Source: DASSUW01 sp963811895
GTDB lineage: Bacteria > Actinomycetota > Thermoleophilia > Solirubrobacterales > Solirubrobacteraceae
Direction of reading: 5' to 3'
DNA: 64,000 nucleotides
Assembly (NCBI GenBank): GCA_963811895.1
Contig: CAWETE010000009.1
Coordinates: 310,001 to 374,000, forward strand
A program made the translations under genes and the position numbers. Positions 1 through 9,055 of this stretch are shown here, in pieces. The first letter of the stretch is position 1. The number at the start of each line of letters is the position of its first letter. Below the pieces are notes generated by a model, which worked only from the letters and a program-made list of their open reading frames with translations, was not told where the DNA came from and made no database searches.

Positions 1-1
1 C

Positions 2-334
2 AAGTCCGATCCCACCTCCTCGAACATGGCGGGGGTGACGCTGATGAACAACCAGGTCGGCCACGTCGTCGCCGAGGTGATGCGGGGCAAGTCCAACGTC
101 ACCGTGAGCGAGCTGCCGTCGATGATCCGCGTCGACGGCGAGAACCAGTTCGACTTCAACTACGAGGAGATGGCCGAGGCGCTGGGCTGGGACGACTTCG
201 GCAACGACGACTTCGAGGAGATAATGTCGACCCACTACGGGCGGATGGTCGTCCTCGACGATCGCATCGTGATGTTCGCGAACCCCGAGGATGCCGCGGA
301 GTACATCGGCTTCGACCTTCAGCCCGTCACCTAG
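2..334 (+). CDS. Propane-monooxygenase-type coupling protein (MmoB/DmpM family), 5' partial
   Basis: Small regulatory/coupling protein of a soluble di-iron monooxygenase; in this family it binds the hydroxylase and tunes oxygen activation. The frame is open from the first base of the window and an ATG lies at 26, but the residues just before it (T-S-S-N, then M-A-G-V-T-L-M) match the conserved Ser-Asn-x-x-Gly-Val-Thr-Leu start region of the family, so the true start is probably upstream of the window. Typical features are the P-S-M-I-R-V-D-G segment and an acidic C-terminal half ending in P-V-T. It is followed after 13 bases by the amidohydrolase gene. The order coupling protein, amidohydrolase, DUF59, alcohol dehydrogenase, GroEL matches propane monooxygenase (prm/mim) clusters of actinobacteria, so the hydroxylase and reductase genes should lie just left of the window. 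Confidence 0.85.
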   Translation, partial: KSDPTSSNMAGVTLMNNQVGHVVAEVMRGKSNVTVSELPSMIRVDGENQFDFNYEEMAEALGWDDFGNDDFEEIMSTHYGRMVVLDDRIVMFANPEDAAEYIGFDLQPVT

Positions 335-347
335 GAGGGAGGAGCCT

Positions 348-1394
348 ATGTACGAGAAGAACGGCGAGAAGTACTTCGTCCTCGACAGCCACCTGCACTT
401 CTGGGATGCGAGCCCGGCCAACTGGGTGCCGGGCGCCGAGGAGTACGCCAAGGGCTGGATCGAGTGCTTCCACGCCTACCAGGGGCTGGGCCCGGCGGAG
501 ACGCACTGGAGCATCGAGCACTTCCAGAAGTACTCCGTCGAGGACTTCGAGAAGGACGTGTTCCAGGAAGGGCACGTCGACATGGCGATCTTCCAGTCGA
601 CGTACCTGAAGGAGTGGTACACGAAGGGGTTCAACGACATCGAGCAGAACGCCTCGATCCTCGACCGCTTCCCGGGCAAGCTGCTCCTCAACGGCCGCTG
701 GGACCCGCGTGAGGGCGAGGCCGGCCTCGAGCAGCTCAGGTCCGACCACGCGAAGTACGGCATCCAGGGCGTCAAGCTCTACACGGCCGAGTGGTACAAG
801 GGCTCGCGCGGCTGGAAGCTGACCGACCCCGAGGCGGTGCCGTTCCTCGAGGCGTGCGTCGAGCTCGGCATCAAGAACATCCACGTCCACAAGGGACCGA
901 CGATCTGGCCGCTGGACAAGGACGCCTTCGACGTCTCCGACATCGATCACGTGGCGACCGACTTCCAGGACCTGAACTTCATCATCGAGCACGTCGGGCT
1001 GCCGCGGATCGAGGACTTCTGCTTCATGGCGACGCAGGAGCGCAACGTCTACGCCGGCCTCGCCGTGGTCATCGGCGGTCTCATGCACGCCCGCCCGAAG
1101 TTCTTCGCCAAGGTCATGGGCGAGCTGCTGTTCTGGGTCGGCGAGGACAAGATGCTGTTCGGCTCGGACTACGCGATCTGGGAGCCGAAGTGGCAGGTCG
1201 AGGGCTTCGTCGACTGGGAGATGCCCGACGATTCCGAGTACGCCGACTACCCGCGGCTGGACGCCAACGGCAAGAAGAAGATCCTCGGCCTCAACGCGGC
1301 GGCGCTCTACGGCGTCGACGTGCCGGAGGAGTTCCAGGCAGCAGGCGAGCCGGCGGCCCAGGAGGACGCGCAGCTGGTCGAAGGGCCCGCGTGA
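348..1394 (+). CDS. Amidohydrolase-family protein of the propane monooxygenase cluster
   Basis: A 348-residue metal-dependent hydrolase of the amidohydrolase-2 (PF04909) type. The start ATG at 348 has a strong AGGAGG-type ribosome site at 334-344; an in-frame upstream start at 291 would overlap the coupling protein and is rejected. Metal-site motifs seen are D-S-H-L-H-F-W-D near residue 16, I-H-V-H-K-G in mid-protein, F-I-I-E-H-V-G and L-F-G-S-D-Y-A near the C-terminus, the usual HxH / H / H / D pattern of the TIM-barrel fold. Homologues are regular members of prm/mim operons, but their substrate there is not settled; a role in maturation or downstream metabolism is inference only. The stop overlaps the next GTG start (GTGA). 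Confidence 0.88.
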   Translation: MYEKNGEKYFVLDSHLHFWDASPANWVPGAEEYAKGWIECFHAYQGLGPAETHWSIEHFQKYSVEDFEKDVFQEGHVDMAIFQSTYLKEWYTKGFNDIEQNASILDRFPGKLLLNGRWDPREGEAGLEQLRSDHAKYGIQGVKLYTAEWYKGSRGWKLTDPEAVPFLEACVELGIKNIHVHKGPTIWPLDKDAFDVSDIDHVATDFQDLNFIIEHVGLPRIEDFCFMATQERNVYAGLAVVIGGLMHARPKFFAKVMGELLFWVGEDKMLFGSDYAIWEPKWQVEGFVDWEMPDDSEYADYPRLDANGKKKILGLNAAALYGVDVPEEFQAAGEPAAQEDAQLVEGPA

Positions 1395-2023
1395 GCCTGC
1401 GCGCCCGAGTCTTCGAGGCGCTGGGCACGGTCTACGACCCGGAGCTCGACGAGCCGATCACCACGCTCGGCTTCGTCGGCTCCTGCGTCGTGGACGGCCA
1501 CGATGTCGCGGTGCGCCTGCGGCTCCCCACGCCGCAGTGCGCGCCCAACTTCGCGTTCCTGATGGCGGCGGACGCCGCGGCCGCCGTCCGCACCGTCGCG
1601 GACGGGTCCGTGAGCATCGTGCTCGAGGACCACTACACGGGCAAGGAGATCAACGCCGCGGTCAACCGGGGCGAGGGATTCGACGACGCGTTCCCGGGCG
1701 AGACCGCCGGGGACCTGCGGGCGCTGCGCATGCTGTTCCAGCGCAAGGCGCTGCTGGCGCGCCAGAGCCGGCTGCGCTCGACGGCGACCACGCTCGGCGA
1801 GCTCGAAGGCCCCGACGCGGACCGCTGCCGCGAGCTGCGCCGCGAGCTGGGCATCGACGCGTCGGACGACGCGCCTGCGTTCGTTACCGGCGACGGCGAG
1901 CCGGTCGAGCCGGGGGATGTGCGCTTCTGGCGGATGGCGTCGCTGACCGCGATGTCCCTGGACGTCAACGGCGGCATGTGCCGCGATCTGCTGAAGACTC
2001 GATACGGGGAGGTGGCGGCATGA
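1391..2023 (+). CDS. DUF59 / MIP18-family iron-sulfur assembly-like protein
   Basis: A 210-residue protein whose first ~100 residues fit the FeS_assembly_P (DUF59, PaaD/MIP18) domain: V-Y-D-P-E-L-D-E-P followed by a P-T-P-Q-C-A-P segment with a conserved Cys. The C-terminal half (Q-R-K-A-L-L-A-R-Q onward) is found in the paralogues linked to propane monooxygenase. The start is GTG at 1391, overlapping the amidohydrolase stop by four bases; the long open frame upstream is a shadow of that gene. The stop overlaps the ATG of the alcohol dehydrogenase. Translational coupling on both sides supports joint function. A likely role is metal-centre assembly for the monooxygenase; this is inferred from family and context. 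Confidence 0.82.
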   Translation: MSLRARVFEALGTVYDPELDEPITTLGFVGSCVVDGHDVAVRLRLPTPQCAPNFAFLMAADAAAAVRTVADGSVSIVLEDHYTGKEINAAVNRGEGFDDAFPGETAGDLRALRMLFQRKALLARQSRLRSTATTLGELEGPDADRCRELRRELGIDASDDAPAFVTGDGEPVEPGDVRFWRMASLTAMSLDVNGGMCRDLLKTRYGEVAA

Positions 2024-3054
2024 AGGCCGCGCGTCTGCACGCCTATCACGAGCCGCTCAAGATCGACCAGGTCGACGAGCCGAAGATCACCGGCCCGCTG
2101 GACGTCATCGTGCGCATCGGCGCGGCCGGCCTGTGCCGCACCGACCTCCACATCTGGGAGGGCCAGTGGGCCGAGATCTCCCAGATCGAGCTGCCGTACA
2201 TCCCGGGCCACGAGAACGCGGGCTGGGTACACGAGATCGGCTCCGGCGTGACCAACGTCGAGGTCGGCGACACCGTGATCGTGCATCCCCTCATCACGTG
2301 CGGGCTGTGCCGGGCCTGCCGGGCCGGCAACGACATGCACTGCGAGAACGGCGCCTTCCCCGGCCTCGTCATGGACGGCGGCTTCGCCGAGTACATGCTC
2401 ACCAGCGCGCGGTCCGTCGTGAAGCTCGATCCGTCGCTGCACCCCACGCAGATCGCCGCCCTGGCCGACGCGGGCCTGACCGCCATCCACGCCGTCAAGA
2501 AGGCAGCTCCGGTGCTCGGCGCCGGTACGCGCGCCGTCGTCATCGGCGCCGGCGGGCTCGGCCACATCGGCATCCAGTGCCTGAAGGCCTACACGCCGGC
2601 GGAGATCATCGTCATCGATCCGAGTGAGAAGGCTCTGGCGCTGGCGGGCGAGCTCGGCGCCGACCACACGATCAAGGTGGACGGCACGCACGTGGACACC
2701 GTCAAGGAGATCACCGACGGCGTCGGCGCCGAGGTGATCATCGACTTCGTGGGCGAGCGGGGCGCCGTGGCGGACGGCATCGCGATGGTCCGCAACGGCG
2801 GCTTCCACTACGTCATCGGCTACGGCGAGAACATCAACATCCCGACGATCGACGTGATCTTCCGCGAGATCTCCTTCATCGGAAACCTGGTGGGCTCGTA
2901 CGTCGACCTGCAGGATCTGATGACGCTGACCGCGCAGGGCAAGGTCACCCTCCACACGAGCACGTATCCGCTCGACGCCGTCAACGACGCGATGGCGGAC
3001 CTCGACAACGGGCGGCTCCAAGGCCGCGGCATCCTCATCCCGGCAGGTGCGTAA
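2020..3054 (+). CDS. Zinc-dependent NAD alcohol dehydrogenase
   Basis: Medium-chain alcohol dehydrogenase of 344 residues. Visible motifs are the catalytic zinc region G-H-E-N-A-G near residue 63, a structural zinc loop C-G-L-C-R-A-C with a fourth Cys in N-D-M-H-C, and the Rossmann signature G-A-G-G-L-G near residue 178, followed by I-V-I-D-P-S whose Asp favours NAD over NADP. In propane monooxygenase clusters this enzyme oxidises the alcohol made by the monooxygenase (2-propanol to acetone, or a primary alcohol). The ATG at 2020 overlaps the DUF59 stop, and the TAA is directly followed by the chaperonin ATG, so these genes form one transcript. Confidence 0.9.
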   Translation: MKAARLHAYHEPLKIDQVDEPKITGPLDVIVRIGAAGLCRTDLHIWEGQWAEISQIELPYIPGHENAGWVHEIGSGVTNVEVGDTVIVHPLITCGLCRACRAGNDMHCENGAFPGLVMDGGFAEYMLTSARSVVKLDPSLHPTQIAALADAGLTAIHAVKKAAPVLGAGTRAVVIGAGGLGHIGIQCLKAYTPAEIIVIDPSEKALALAGELGADHTIKVDGTHVDTVKEITDGVGAEVIIDFVGERGAVADGIAMVRNGGFHYVIGYGENINIPTIDVIFREISFIGNLVGSYVDLQDLMTLTAQGKVTLHTSTYPLDAVNDAMADLDNGRLQGRGILIPAGA

Positions 3055-4704
3055 ATGGGCAAGCGGCTCTTCTTCAACACCGAGGCCCGGCGGCTGCTCC
3101 AGGCGGGCGTCGACGAGCTGGCCAACACGGTCAAGGTCACGCTCGGCCCCAAGGGCCGCAATGTCGTGCTCGAGCGGCTGACCGGCGCGCCGACGATCAC
3201 CAACGACGGCGTCTCGATCGCGCGCGAGATCGAGCTCAGCGACCAGTACAAGAACATGGGCGCGCAGCTCGTGCGCGAGGTCGCCAACAAGACGAGCGAC
3301 CTCACCGGCGACGGCACCACGACGGCGACGCTGCTGGCCCAGGCGATCGTGCGCGAGGGCATGAAGGCCCTCGAAGAGGGCGCCAACCCGATGCTCCTGC
3401 GGCGCGGGATCGAGCAGGCCACCGAGGTGCTGGCGGACGAGCTGCGGCGCTCGGCGCGTCCCATCGAGAGCCGTGAGGCACTCGAGCACGTCGCCACGAT
3501 CGCCGCCAAGGAGGACGAGCTGATCGGCGCCGCCGTGGCGGAGGCGCTGCACCGCGTCGGGCCCGAGGGCGTCGTGACGCTGGAGGAGAGCGCCGTCCCG
3601 GAGATCACCGTCGACTTCGTCGAGGGCATGCACGTGGAGAACGGCTGGATCTCGCCGTACATGGTGCGCGACCCGGAGCGCATGGAGACGGTCTTCGAGG
3701 ACCCGCACATCTTCATGACCAACAAGCCGCTGTCGCACCCGAACGACCTGCTGCCGGTGCTCGACCTCGTCTCGCGCGACCAGCGTCCGCTCGTCGTGCT
3801 CGCCGAGAAGGTCGACGGCGGCGCGCTCGGGATGCTGGTGGCCAACACCCAGCACCGCACGCTCGAGGCGATCGCCGTGCGGGCGCCGGGCTTCGGCCAC
3901 CGGCGCGTCCAGCACCTCGGCGACCTCGCGGCCTTCTGCGGTGGCGCGGTGATCGCCGAGGAGGCGGGCCTGAAGCTCGAGGACGTGCGTGCCGAGCACC
4001 TCGGCACCGCGCGGCGGGTGATCGTGACCACCGACTCGACAGTGTTCATCGAGGGCGGCGGCACGGCCGAGGGCGTGACCCGGCGCATGACCATGATCCG
4101 CGCCGAGCTCGCGCGGGCGGTCCACGAGCGCGACGTCGAGATCCTCCAGGAGCGGCTCGCCCGGCTCGCGACGAGCCTCGCCGTGATCCGTGTGGGCGCG
4201 GCCACCGACGTGGTCCGCAACGAGCGCTTCCGGCGTGCCGAGGGGTCTTTGGCCGCGACGCAGGCGGCGGTCGCCGAGGGGATCGTGCCGGGCGGTGGCA
4301 CGGCGCTGCTTCGGAGCGCCGGCGCGCTCGACGCGCTGAAGCTCGAGGGCGACTACGCGCGCGGAGTCGAAGTGGTCCGCAGCGTGCTCACCGAGCCGCT
4401 GTACTGGATCGCCAGCAACGCCGGCTACGACGGCCGGGCGGCGGTCGACCAGGTGTCGGCCATGCCGGCCGGCCACGGTCTCGACGCCCTGACCGGCGAG
4501 TTCGGCGACCTCTACGAGAAGGGGATCATCGACCCGGTGCGGGTCACGCGGCTCAGCCTCGAGCACGCGGCATCGGTGGCGGCGCTCCTGCTCACCACCG
4601 AGGCGCTGGTCGCGGAGGAGCTGATCGCCCAGCCGGGCGCGGTCATCGCACCGGGCTTCGGAGACCTCGCCGAGGGCCTCGCCCGGCCCTCGTCACCGAT
4701 CTAG
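3055..4704 (+). CDS. GroEL-like chaperonin dedicated to the monooxygenase cluster
   Basis: A 549-residue Hsp60. The ATP-site motifs L-G-P-K-G-R-N and T-G-D-G-T-T-T-A-T are intact, as is the G-G-G-T-A-L loop of the second equatorial segment. It begins with no spacer after the dehydrogenase stop. It differs from a housekeeping GroEL in ending with A-R-P-S-S-P-I rather than Gly-Gly-Met repeats, and no groES is adjacent. This matches the MimG/PrmG chaperonins of mycobacterial and rhodococcal propane monooxygenases, which are needed for productive folding of the hydroxylase; that function is assigned from the family and position. It is the last gene of the operon; the next gene is convergent with a four-base overlap. 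Confidence 0.9.
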   Translation: MGKRLFFNTEARRLLQAGVDELANTVKVTLGPKGRNVVLERLTGAPTITNDGVSIAREIELSDQYKNMGAQLVREVANKTSDLTGDGTTTATLLAQAIVREGMKALEEGANPMLLRRGIEQATEVLADELRRSARPIESREALEHVATIAAKEDELIGAAVAEALHRVGPEGVVTLEESAVPEITVDFVEGMHVENGWISPYMVRDPERMETVFEDPHIFMTNKPLSHPNDLLPVLDLVSRDQRPLVVLAEKVDGGALGMLVANTQHRTLEAIAVRAPGFGHRRVQHLGDLAAFCGGAVIAEEAGLKLEDVRAEHLGTARRVIVTTDSTVFIEGGGTAEGVTRRMTMIRAELARAVHERDVEILQERLARLATSLAVIRVGAATDVVRNERFRRAEGSLAATQAAVAEGIVPGGGTALLRSAGALDALKLEGDYARGVEVVRSVLTEPLYWIASNAGYDGRAAVDQVSAMPAGHGLDALTGEFGDLYEKGIIDPVRVTRLSLEHAASVAALLLTTEALVAEELIAQPGAVIAPGFGDLAEGLARPSSPI

Positions 4705-6366
4705 CGCTTGCGGCGGGCGGTGTAGCGGCCGCCCGCCTTGACGGTCACCGTCTTGCGCTTGACGAAGTCGCGCACCTTGACCTTGCCGCGCACGACGCGT
4801 GTGAGCGTGGTGTGCAGCGTGTCCGCGACGAGCCACTTCGTGCCGACCACGGTCGCCGCGCTGTGCTTGCCCTTGGTCCGGAACTTCCCCTTGCCGTCGC
4901 CCCACAGCCGGCGCTTCTTGACCTTCTTGGCGGCGGTGGACGCCTTCCCGGCCGTCCTGCACGACAGCTTCTCGGTCAGGGTGAGCACGGTGACGGCGCC
5001 CGACTGGGTGACCTTGAAGACGCCCTCGGAGAAGCTCGCGGTCTGCGGCGCTCCGCCGTCGCTGGCGACCGAGACGAGCTCGACGACGCCCTTGCGCGCG
5101 TCGATCTCCGAGCCCATCGGGATGTCGCGGACGTCGTCGAGCGCCACGAAGCGGCTCGAGCCCTTCACGCGGACCTTGACGGTGCCGCTCAGCTCGTCGA
5201 CCACTACGGTCTCTTTGAACTCGGGCTGCGGGTCCTGCTGCGAAGTCATGTCGCCGGCCGGCGAAGACGGCGGCGCCTGCGCGACTCGTAAGCGCCGGAG
5301 TCGCAGCGCCGCCCTGCGGGCGCGCCATCCCGCGCTGGTCGGTCGCCGGTGCAGTTGCCCGCGCGGTCGATCGCCGGGCTCGTCGGCGCGACGGCGAAGA
5401 CGTCGGTCTCGCCGCCGGTGTAGAGCGTGAGCTGAGGGTCGGCCACGACGTCGCCGGTCGACGGTGAAGCCGCAGTCGGCCGTGGCGACGACGTTGTCGG
5501 AGTCGCTGATCGGGAGGCGCGCCGCAGTTCGAGACGCAGTTGCTGGGCGTGTTGCCGGCGATGATCGAGCCGAGCACGGTGAACTCGTGGCCGGTCTCCC
5601 CTGCCGGCGCCGAGGCCGCCGCGAACGCCGGCCTGGTTCACCCGGTGAGTGGTCGACCGGGACGATGTCCGGTCGTCATGGCTGCCGGGTCGTCCCAGGC
5701 GAAGATGCCGCCGCCGTTGTTCGCGCGGTTGTTGTACACCGTCGAGTGCGCGCACGGTGAGGTTCCCGGGCGCGTTGGCCGTGCCGAAGTTCGGGATGCC
5801 GCCAGAGTCGCCGCCGCCGCTGGAGCGCCTCGTTGTCGTCGATCAGGCTGTGCTCGATGACCATCGTGCCGGTGACGTTGGAGATAGCCGCCGCCGCTCG
5901 TAGGCGGATGCCGCTCGTGACGCGGACGTGCTCGAGCGTCAGGATGCCGCCGGAGTTGACGAGGTTGCCGCCCGAAGCAGTCCGTGGCGGGAAACGCCGT
6001 CCCGCCCTCCATCGTGAGGTGCGAGATGGTCGCGGTCACGCCGCGTGATGTTGAAGACGCGGTCCGGGAACTCCGGCGACATGAAGATCCGCGTTGCGCG
6101 GGTGCCGGCGCCGACGATCTCGACGAGGCGTCGACCGTCAACTCACCGCCGGTCAGCATGTAGTCGCCCGCCGGCACGACGATCGTGTCGCCCACGATGT
6201 CGGTCTGCTGGGCCGCGAACAGCGCGCTGCGGATGCTCGGGCAGCTCGTGCCCGTGCACGGGTCCGTCGAGTCTGTCGTCGTCGTGACGGTGAAGGTGTC
6301 GGCCGCGGCCGGGGCGGCGAACACGAGCAGTGCGAACGTCGCACATGCGGGAAGCAGGCGCCTCAT
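4701..6366 (-). pseudogene. Choice-of-anchor beta-helix secreted protein, multiply frameshifted
   Basis: Starts at the ATG at 6366 with a clean signal peptide (M-R-R-L-L-P-A-C ... A-P-A-A-A-D), followed by a parallel beta-helix type sequence (T-F-T-V-T-T-T-T-D-S, S-I-R-S-A-L). The frame is then lost several times; fragments such as T-V-Y-N-N-R-A-N-N-G-G and S-P-A-I-D-R-A-G-N-C plus C-D-S-G-A-Y-E occur in different frames and belong to the choice-of-anchor Q family. The last 182 residues (from 5249 to 4701) are intact in one frame: a basic domain seen at the C-terminus of such surface proteins in Solirubrobacterales. The many breaks could be real decay or sequence error; the conserved tail argues for error or recent decay. 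Confidence 0.65.
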
Positions 6367-6444
6367 CGCCTCAACGCTAGGACCTCGCGGCATCGTTGCT
6401 CCTCCCCAGGAGGCCAGGGTGCCGAGGGCCACGCGCGGCCCTCG

Positions 6445-6612
6445 TCAGCGATCTGAGGTCTTGCGAGGGTCGTGGTCGTCGTCGACGACGGCGAGCAGCG
6501 CCCGGATCGTCGCGCCGAGCCGGGCCTGCTCGCCGACACCGGCCAGTCCGGCGCCGCGAGCGGCCGTGACCTGCGAGCGGTAGTGCTCCAGCATCGTCTT
6601 GGCGCTCGGCAT
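6445..6612 (-). CDS. Small hypothetical protein (55 aa)
   Basis: Short frame with ATG at 6612 and an AGGGAA-like ribosome site about ten bases upstream. The product is helical and charged (M-P-S-A-K-T-M-L-E-H-Y-R-S near the start, D-D-D-H-D-P-R-K at the end), without membrane segment or known motif. A longer version starting at 6678 adds only a Pro/Gly-rich stretch and is less likely. The family is not recognised; the evidence for expression is weak. Confidence 0.3.
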   Translation of the reverse strand: MPSAKTMLEHYRSQVTAARGAGLAGVGEQARLGATIRALLAVVDDDHDPRKTSDR

Positions 6613-6757
6613 TGCGGCTGGATTCCCTGGTGGTGGCGTATCGAAACTCGGTGATCCGCGGGGTGCGGTTCTCCGCACCTAAGAGTCGACGTACCCCTAC
6701 CTGATACCTCGCGGCACCCCCGGTGCGCGCGCAAACGTCCCGCCGTACCTTCGACTG

Positions 6758-7507
6758 ATGCTCGCTCGCGCCCTCCCCAGCTTCTCCCTCTCCCCGGCCG
6801 CGCGCGCGCAGCTCGGGATCTTCCTCTTCGCGTATCTGGTCTACAGCGCGGCCCGCTTCGTGACCATCGGCGACCTCTCGGTGGCCCAGTCCAACGCCGA
6901 CTGGATCATGGATCTCGAAGACCACCTCAGCGTCGCCGTCGAGGCCTCGGTCCAGCAGGGCCTGACCGGCACGATCGCCCTGTGGCTGCTGAACCACCTC
7001 TACCTGGCCGCCCAGCTCGTCGTGCTGCCCGGCTCGCTGATCTTCCTCTACCGGCGCCGCCACCCGATGTACGAGCGCCTGCGCAACACGATCCTCGCCA
7101 CCTGGGTCCTGTCGATCCCCATCTACGCCGCCTTCCCCGTCGCTCCCCCGCGGCTGGCGGACTCGGGGCTGGTCGACACCATCACCGCCCAGACCGGCCT
7201 GTCGCTCGACTCGTCGCTGACCACGAGCTTCTACAACGAGCTCGCCGCGGTGCCGAGCCTGCACGTCGGCTTCGCCGTGATCATCGGCGTGGCCGTCTCC
7301 GCGGCCGTCCGCAACCCGATGGTCAAGTTCGCCTGGCTGCTGTGGGGCCCGGTCATCGGCCTCGCGGTCGTCGCCACCGGCAACCACTACGTGTTCGACA
7401 TCGCCGCCGGCGTGGTCGCCGCGGGCCTGGGCTACCTGCTCGGCGCCGCTGTGGCGCGGATGACGCCGCGGTCGGCTGCGGCGCAGCCGTGCCTGGCTGG
7501 GGCCTAG
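6758..7507 (+). CDS. PAP2-superfamily membrane phosphatase / phosphotransferase
   Basis: A 249-residue integral membrane protein with about six hydrophobic segments. The PAP2 signature is visible in the C-terminal half: P-S-L-H-V-G-F (catalytic His) and, about 45 residues later, G-N-H-Y-V-F-D (second His, with Asp). This pattern fits the PAP2_3 branch, which includes inositol-phosphorylceramide-synthase-like enzymes and lipid phosphatases acting at the outer membrane face. The N-terminal ~20 residues are cytoplasmic-like before the first segment. It stands alone; the next gene is convergent and a dispersed repeat lies between. The substrate cannot be told from sequence; a lipid phosphate is most probable. 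Confidence 0.82.
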   Translation: MLARALPSFSLSPAARAQLGIFLFAYLVYSAARFVTIGDLSVAQSNADWIMDLEDHLSVAVEASVQQGLTGTIALWLLNHLYLAAQLVVLPGSLIFLYRRRHPMYERLRNTILATWVLSIPIYAAFPVAPPRLADSGLVDTITAQTGLSLDSSLTTSFYNELAAVPSLHVGFAVIIGVAVSAAVRNPMVKFAWLLWGPVIGLAVVATGNHYVFDIAAGVVAAGLGYLLGAAVARMTPRSAAAQPCLAGA

Positions 7508-7510
7508 GCG

Positions 7511-7633
7511 AACGTCAACTGGCGCTTTCACCGGAAATCGATCGCCGGTGGTCAAGGCGGCCATGTGATAGGACGTCGCGGAGGGCCGGCGCGGCCGGCC
7601 TCCTCGCTTCCCTACCCAGCCGCAGTTGACGTC
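7511..7633. repeat. Dispersed inverted-repeat element, copy A
   Basis: Flanked by AACGTCAACT (7511-7520) and its near complement AGTTGACGTC (7624-7633). The right half carries a core (7605-7617) that reads, on the minus strand, TAGGGAAGCGAGG. The same ends and core recur at 25430-25579 and, more diverged, at 59523-59643. The TAG of the core is the stop codon of the flippase-like gene at 7612. The size and ends fit a short non-coding dispersed repeat or MITE-like remnant. Confidence 0.6.
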
Positions 7634-8535
7634 GCCGGCCGCCGCAGCACGGCGACAACGCCACGCCACCGCACGGCCTGAAGGCTGATCGCCAGCGTCA
7701 AGACGGTCCCCACCACGGTCAGCACCACGCTCGTCCCCACGAAGAAGGCGGCGAGCTCACCCGCCGGCACCGCCACGCCCGTGACGGGCGCGAAGGTGGC
7801 CGCGAGCATGGCCGCGCCGGCGCCGACCGAGGCGGGCGCGAACGGGACGAGGCGGCCGCCGCTCTGCGCCGCGGTGACGAGCAGCACGGCGGCGAACGAG
7901 GCGGGCAGGCCGAAGGCGGCGAGGAAGCAGGCGAGGGCGCCGAGCCGGCAGGCGCGGCTCGCGATCTGCCACGGCAGCACGCCGCGCGCGTAGGCGCCGG
8001 GGCACTTCAGCGGCGCGCAGCCTCTGCCCACGCCACGGGCGATGGCGCGCAGGCGCGGCGTGCGAGCCACCACGAGGACGATCAGCGCCGCGGCCGCCGC
8101 GGCGCCCACGATCCAGAGCGGCCCGGGCGCGCCGAACTCCGGCCCGAGGCCGGCGCTCACGGCCACGGCGAGCAGCGCCGCGCCGACCAGCAGCTCGCCC
8201 GCGCCCTCGGCCACGATGGTTCCCGCGAGCAGCGAGCAGTCGGGCAGCCGGCGCCGCAGCAGCAGGACGCGCACGGCGTCGCCCGCGCGCGCCGACGCCA
8301 GGCCACCGGCCCCGGCGCCCGCCACCCAGGCCGCGATCGCGTCGCGGCGCCGGACGTGCTCACCGCCGGCGGCACGCACCAGCGTGCACCAGCCGCGGCC
8401 ACGAGCGACCTGATTGGCCAGGTGAAGTACGACCCCGAGGACGAGCCACCCGATCGACACGCCGGCGAGCGCTTCCGTGAAGCTCCCCAGCGCATGTTCC
8501 AGGGCAGCCGCCAGCTCCGCGGCTGCGTCCCACAT
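7612..8535 (-). CDS. Lysylphosphatidylglycerol synthase TM-region / flippase-like membrane protein
   Basis: A 307-residue, Ala/Leu/Val-rich integral membrane protein with about eight hydrophobic segments. It matches the LPG_synthase_TM (UPF0104, PF03706) pattern: an N-terminal S-I-G-W-L-V-L-G segment, conserved R-A-G-D-A-V-R-V-L-L-L after the second segment, and the late P-F-A-P-A-S-V-G-A-G-A motif. It lacks the soluble transferase domain of MprF, so lipid flipping or glycolipid transport is more likely than aminoacyl transfer. The start ATG is at 8535, 18 bases from the divergent acetyltransferase. The C-terminal residues and stop lie inside repeat copy A, so the native C-terminus may have been altered by it. 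Confidence 0.75.
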   Translation of the reverse strand: MWDAAAELAAALEHALGSFTEALAGVSIGWLVLGVVLHLANQVARGRGWCTLVRAAGGEHVRRRDAIAAWVAGAGAGGLASARAGDAVRVLLLRRRLPDCSLLAGTIVAEGAGELLVGAALLAVAVSAGLGPEFGAPGPLWIVGAAAAAALIVLVVARTPRLRAIARGVGRGCAPLKCPGAYARGVLPWQIASRACRLGALACFLAAFGLPASFAAVLLVTAAQSGGRLVPFAPASVGAGAAMLAATFAPVTGVAVPAGELAAFFVGTSVVLTVVGTVLTLAISLQAVRWRGVVAVLRRPATSTAAG

Positions 8536-8553
8536 GCTGAAGTGATCGTACCC

Positions 8554-9055
8554 ATGAACGCGCCGTTATCGATCCGGCCCGCAAACGAATCCGACGCCGC
8601 CGCCGTGGCGGCGATCTACAACGAGGGGATCGAGGACCGGCTGGCGACGTTCGAGACGCGCCCGCGCGAGGCCGGCGAGGTGCGTACGTGGCTCGAGGGC
8701 GGACTCCCGTTCCTGGTCGCGACGGCGGGCGACGAGGTGGTCGGCTTCGCGCGCGTGAGCCCGTACTCGGACCGCTGCGTGTACGAGGGCGTCGGCGAGC
8801 ACGGCGTCTACGTCGCGCGCGCCGCCCGCGGCGCGCGGCCTCGGGCGGCAGCTGCTCGAGGCGCTGTGCGACGAGTCCGCGCGCGCCGGCCTCTACAAGC
8901 TCACCGGCCGCGTCTTCACCGACAACGCCGCCAGCCGCGCCCTCCATGTCGCGGCCGGCTTCCACGAGGTCGGCATCCAGCGCCGCCACGGCCGGCTGGA
9001 CGGGCGCTGGAAGGACTGTGTCCTGTATGAGCGACTGCTGGGCGATGCGGCCTAG
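8554..9055 (+). pseudogene. GNAT acetyltransferase, phosphinothricin-acetyltransferase-like, one frameshift
   Basis: Begins M-N-A-P-L-S-I-R-P-A and has the PAT/YncA-type start A-A-I-Y-N-E-G-I followed by T-F-E-T-R-P-R. After G-V-Y-V-A-R-A-A-R-G the frame is lost near 8828-8834; removing one base there gives R-G-L-G-R-Q-L-L-E-A-L (acetyl-CoA pyrophosphate loop), then G-F-H-E-V-G and a natural stop at 9055. The restored length of about 166 residues is normal for the family, which N-acetylates phosphinothricin, methionine sulfone or similar amino acids. A single-base sequence error is the simplest explanation. The stop overlaps the convergent glycerophosphodiesterase by four bases. Confidence 0.75.

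Noticed and set aside
327..1088. Long minus-strand frame opposite the amidohydrolase
   Set aside because: Shadow of the real gene in very GC-rich DNA; its sequence is low-complexity (Val/Arg/Asp/Leu-rich) and has no ribosome site or motif.
1633..4566. 977-codon minus-strand frame under adh and groEL
   Set aside because: Covers three well-supported genes on the other strand and has no recognisable domain.
7511..7633. Repeat copy A as a CRISPR unit or attachment site
   Set aside because: Only one copy per locus, no regular spacing, no tRNA or integrase nearby; dispersed copies fit a short repeat element better.
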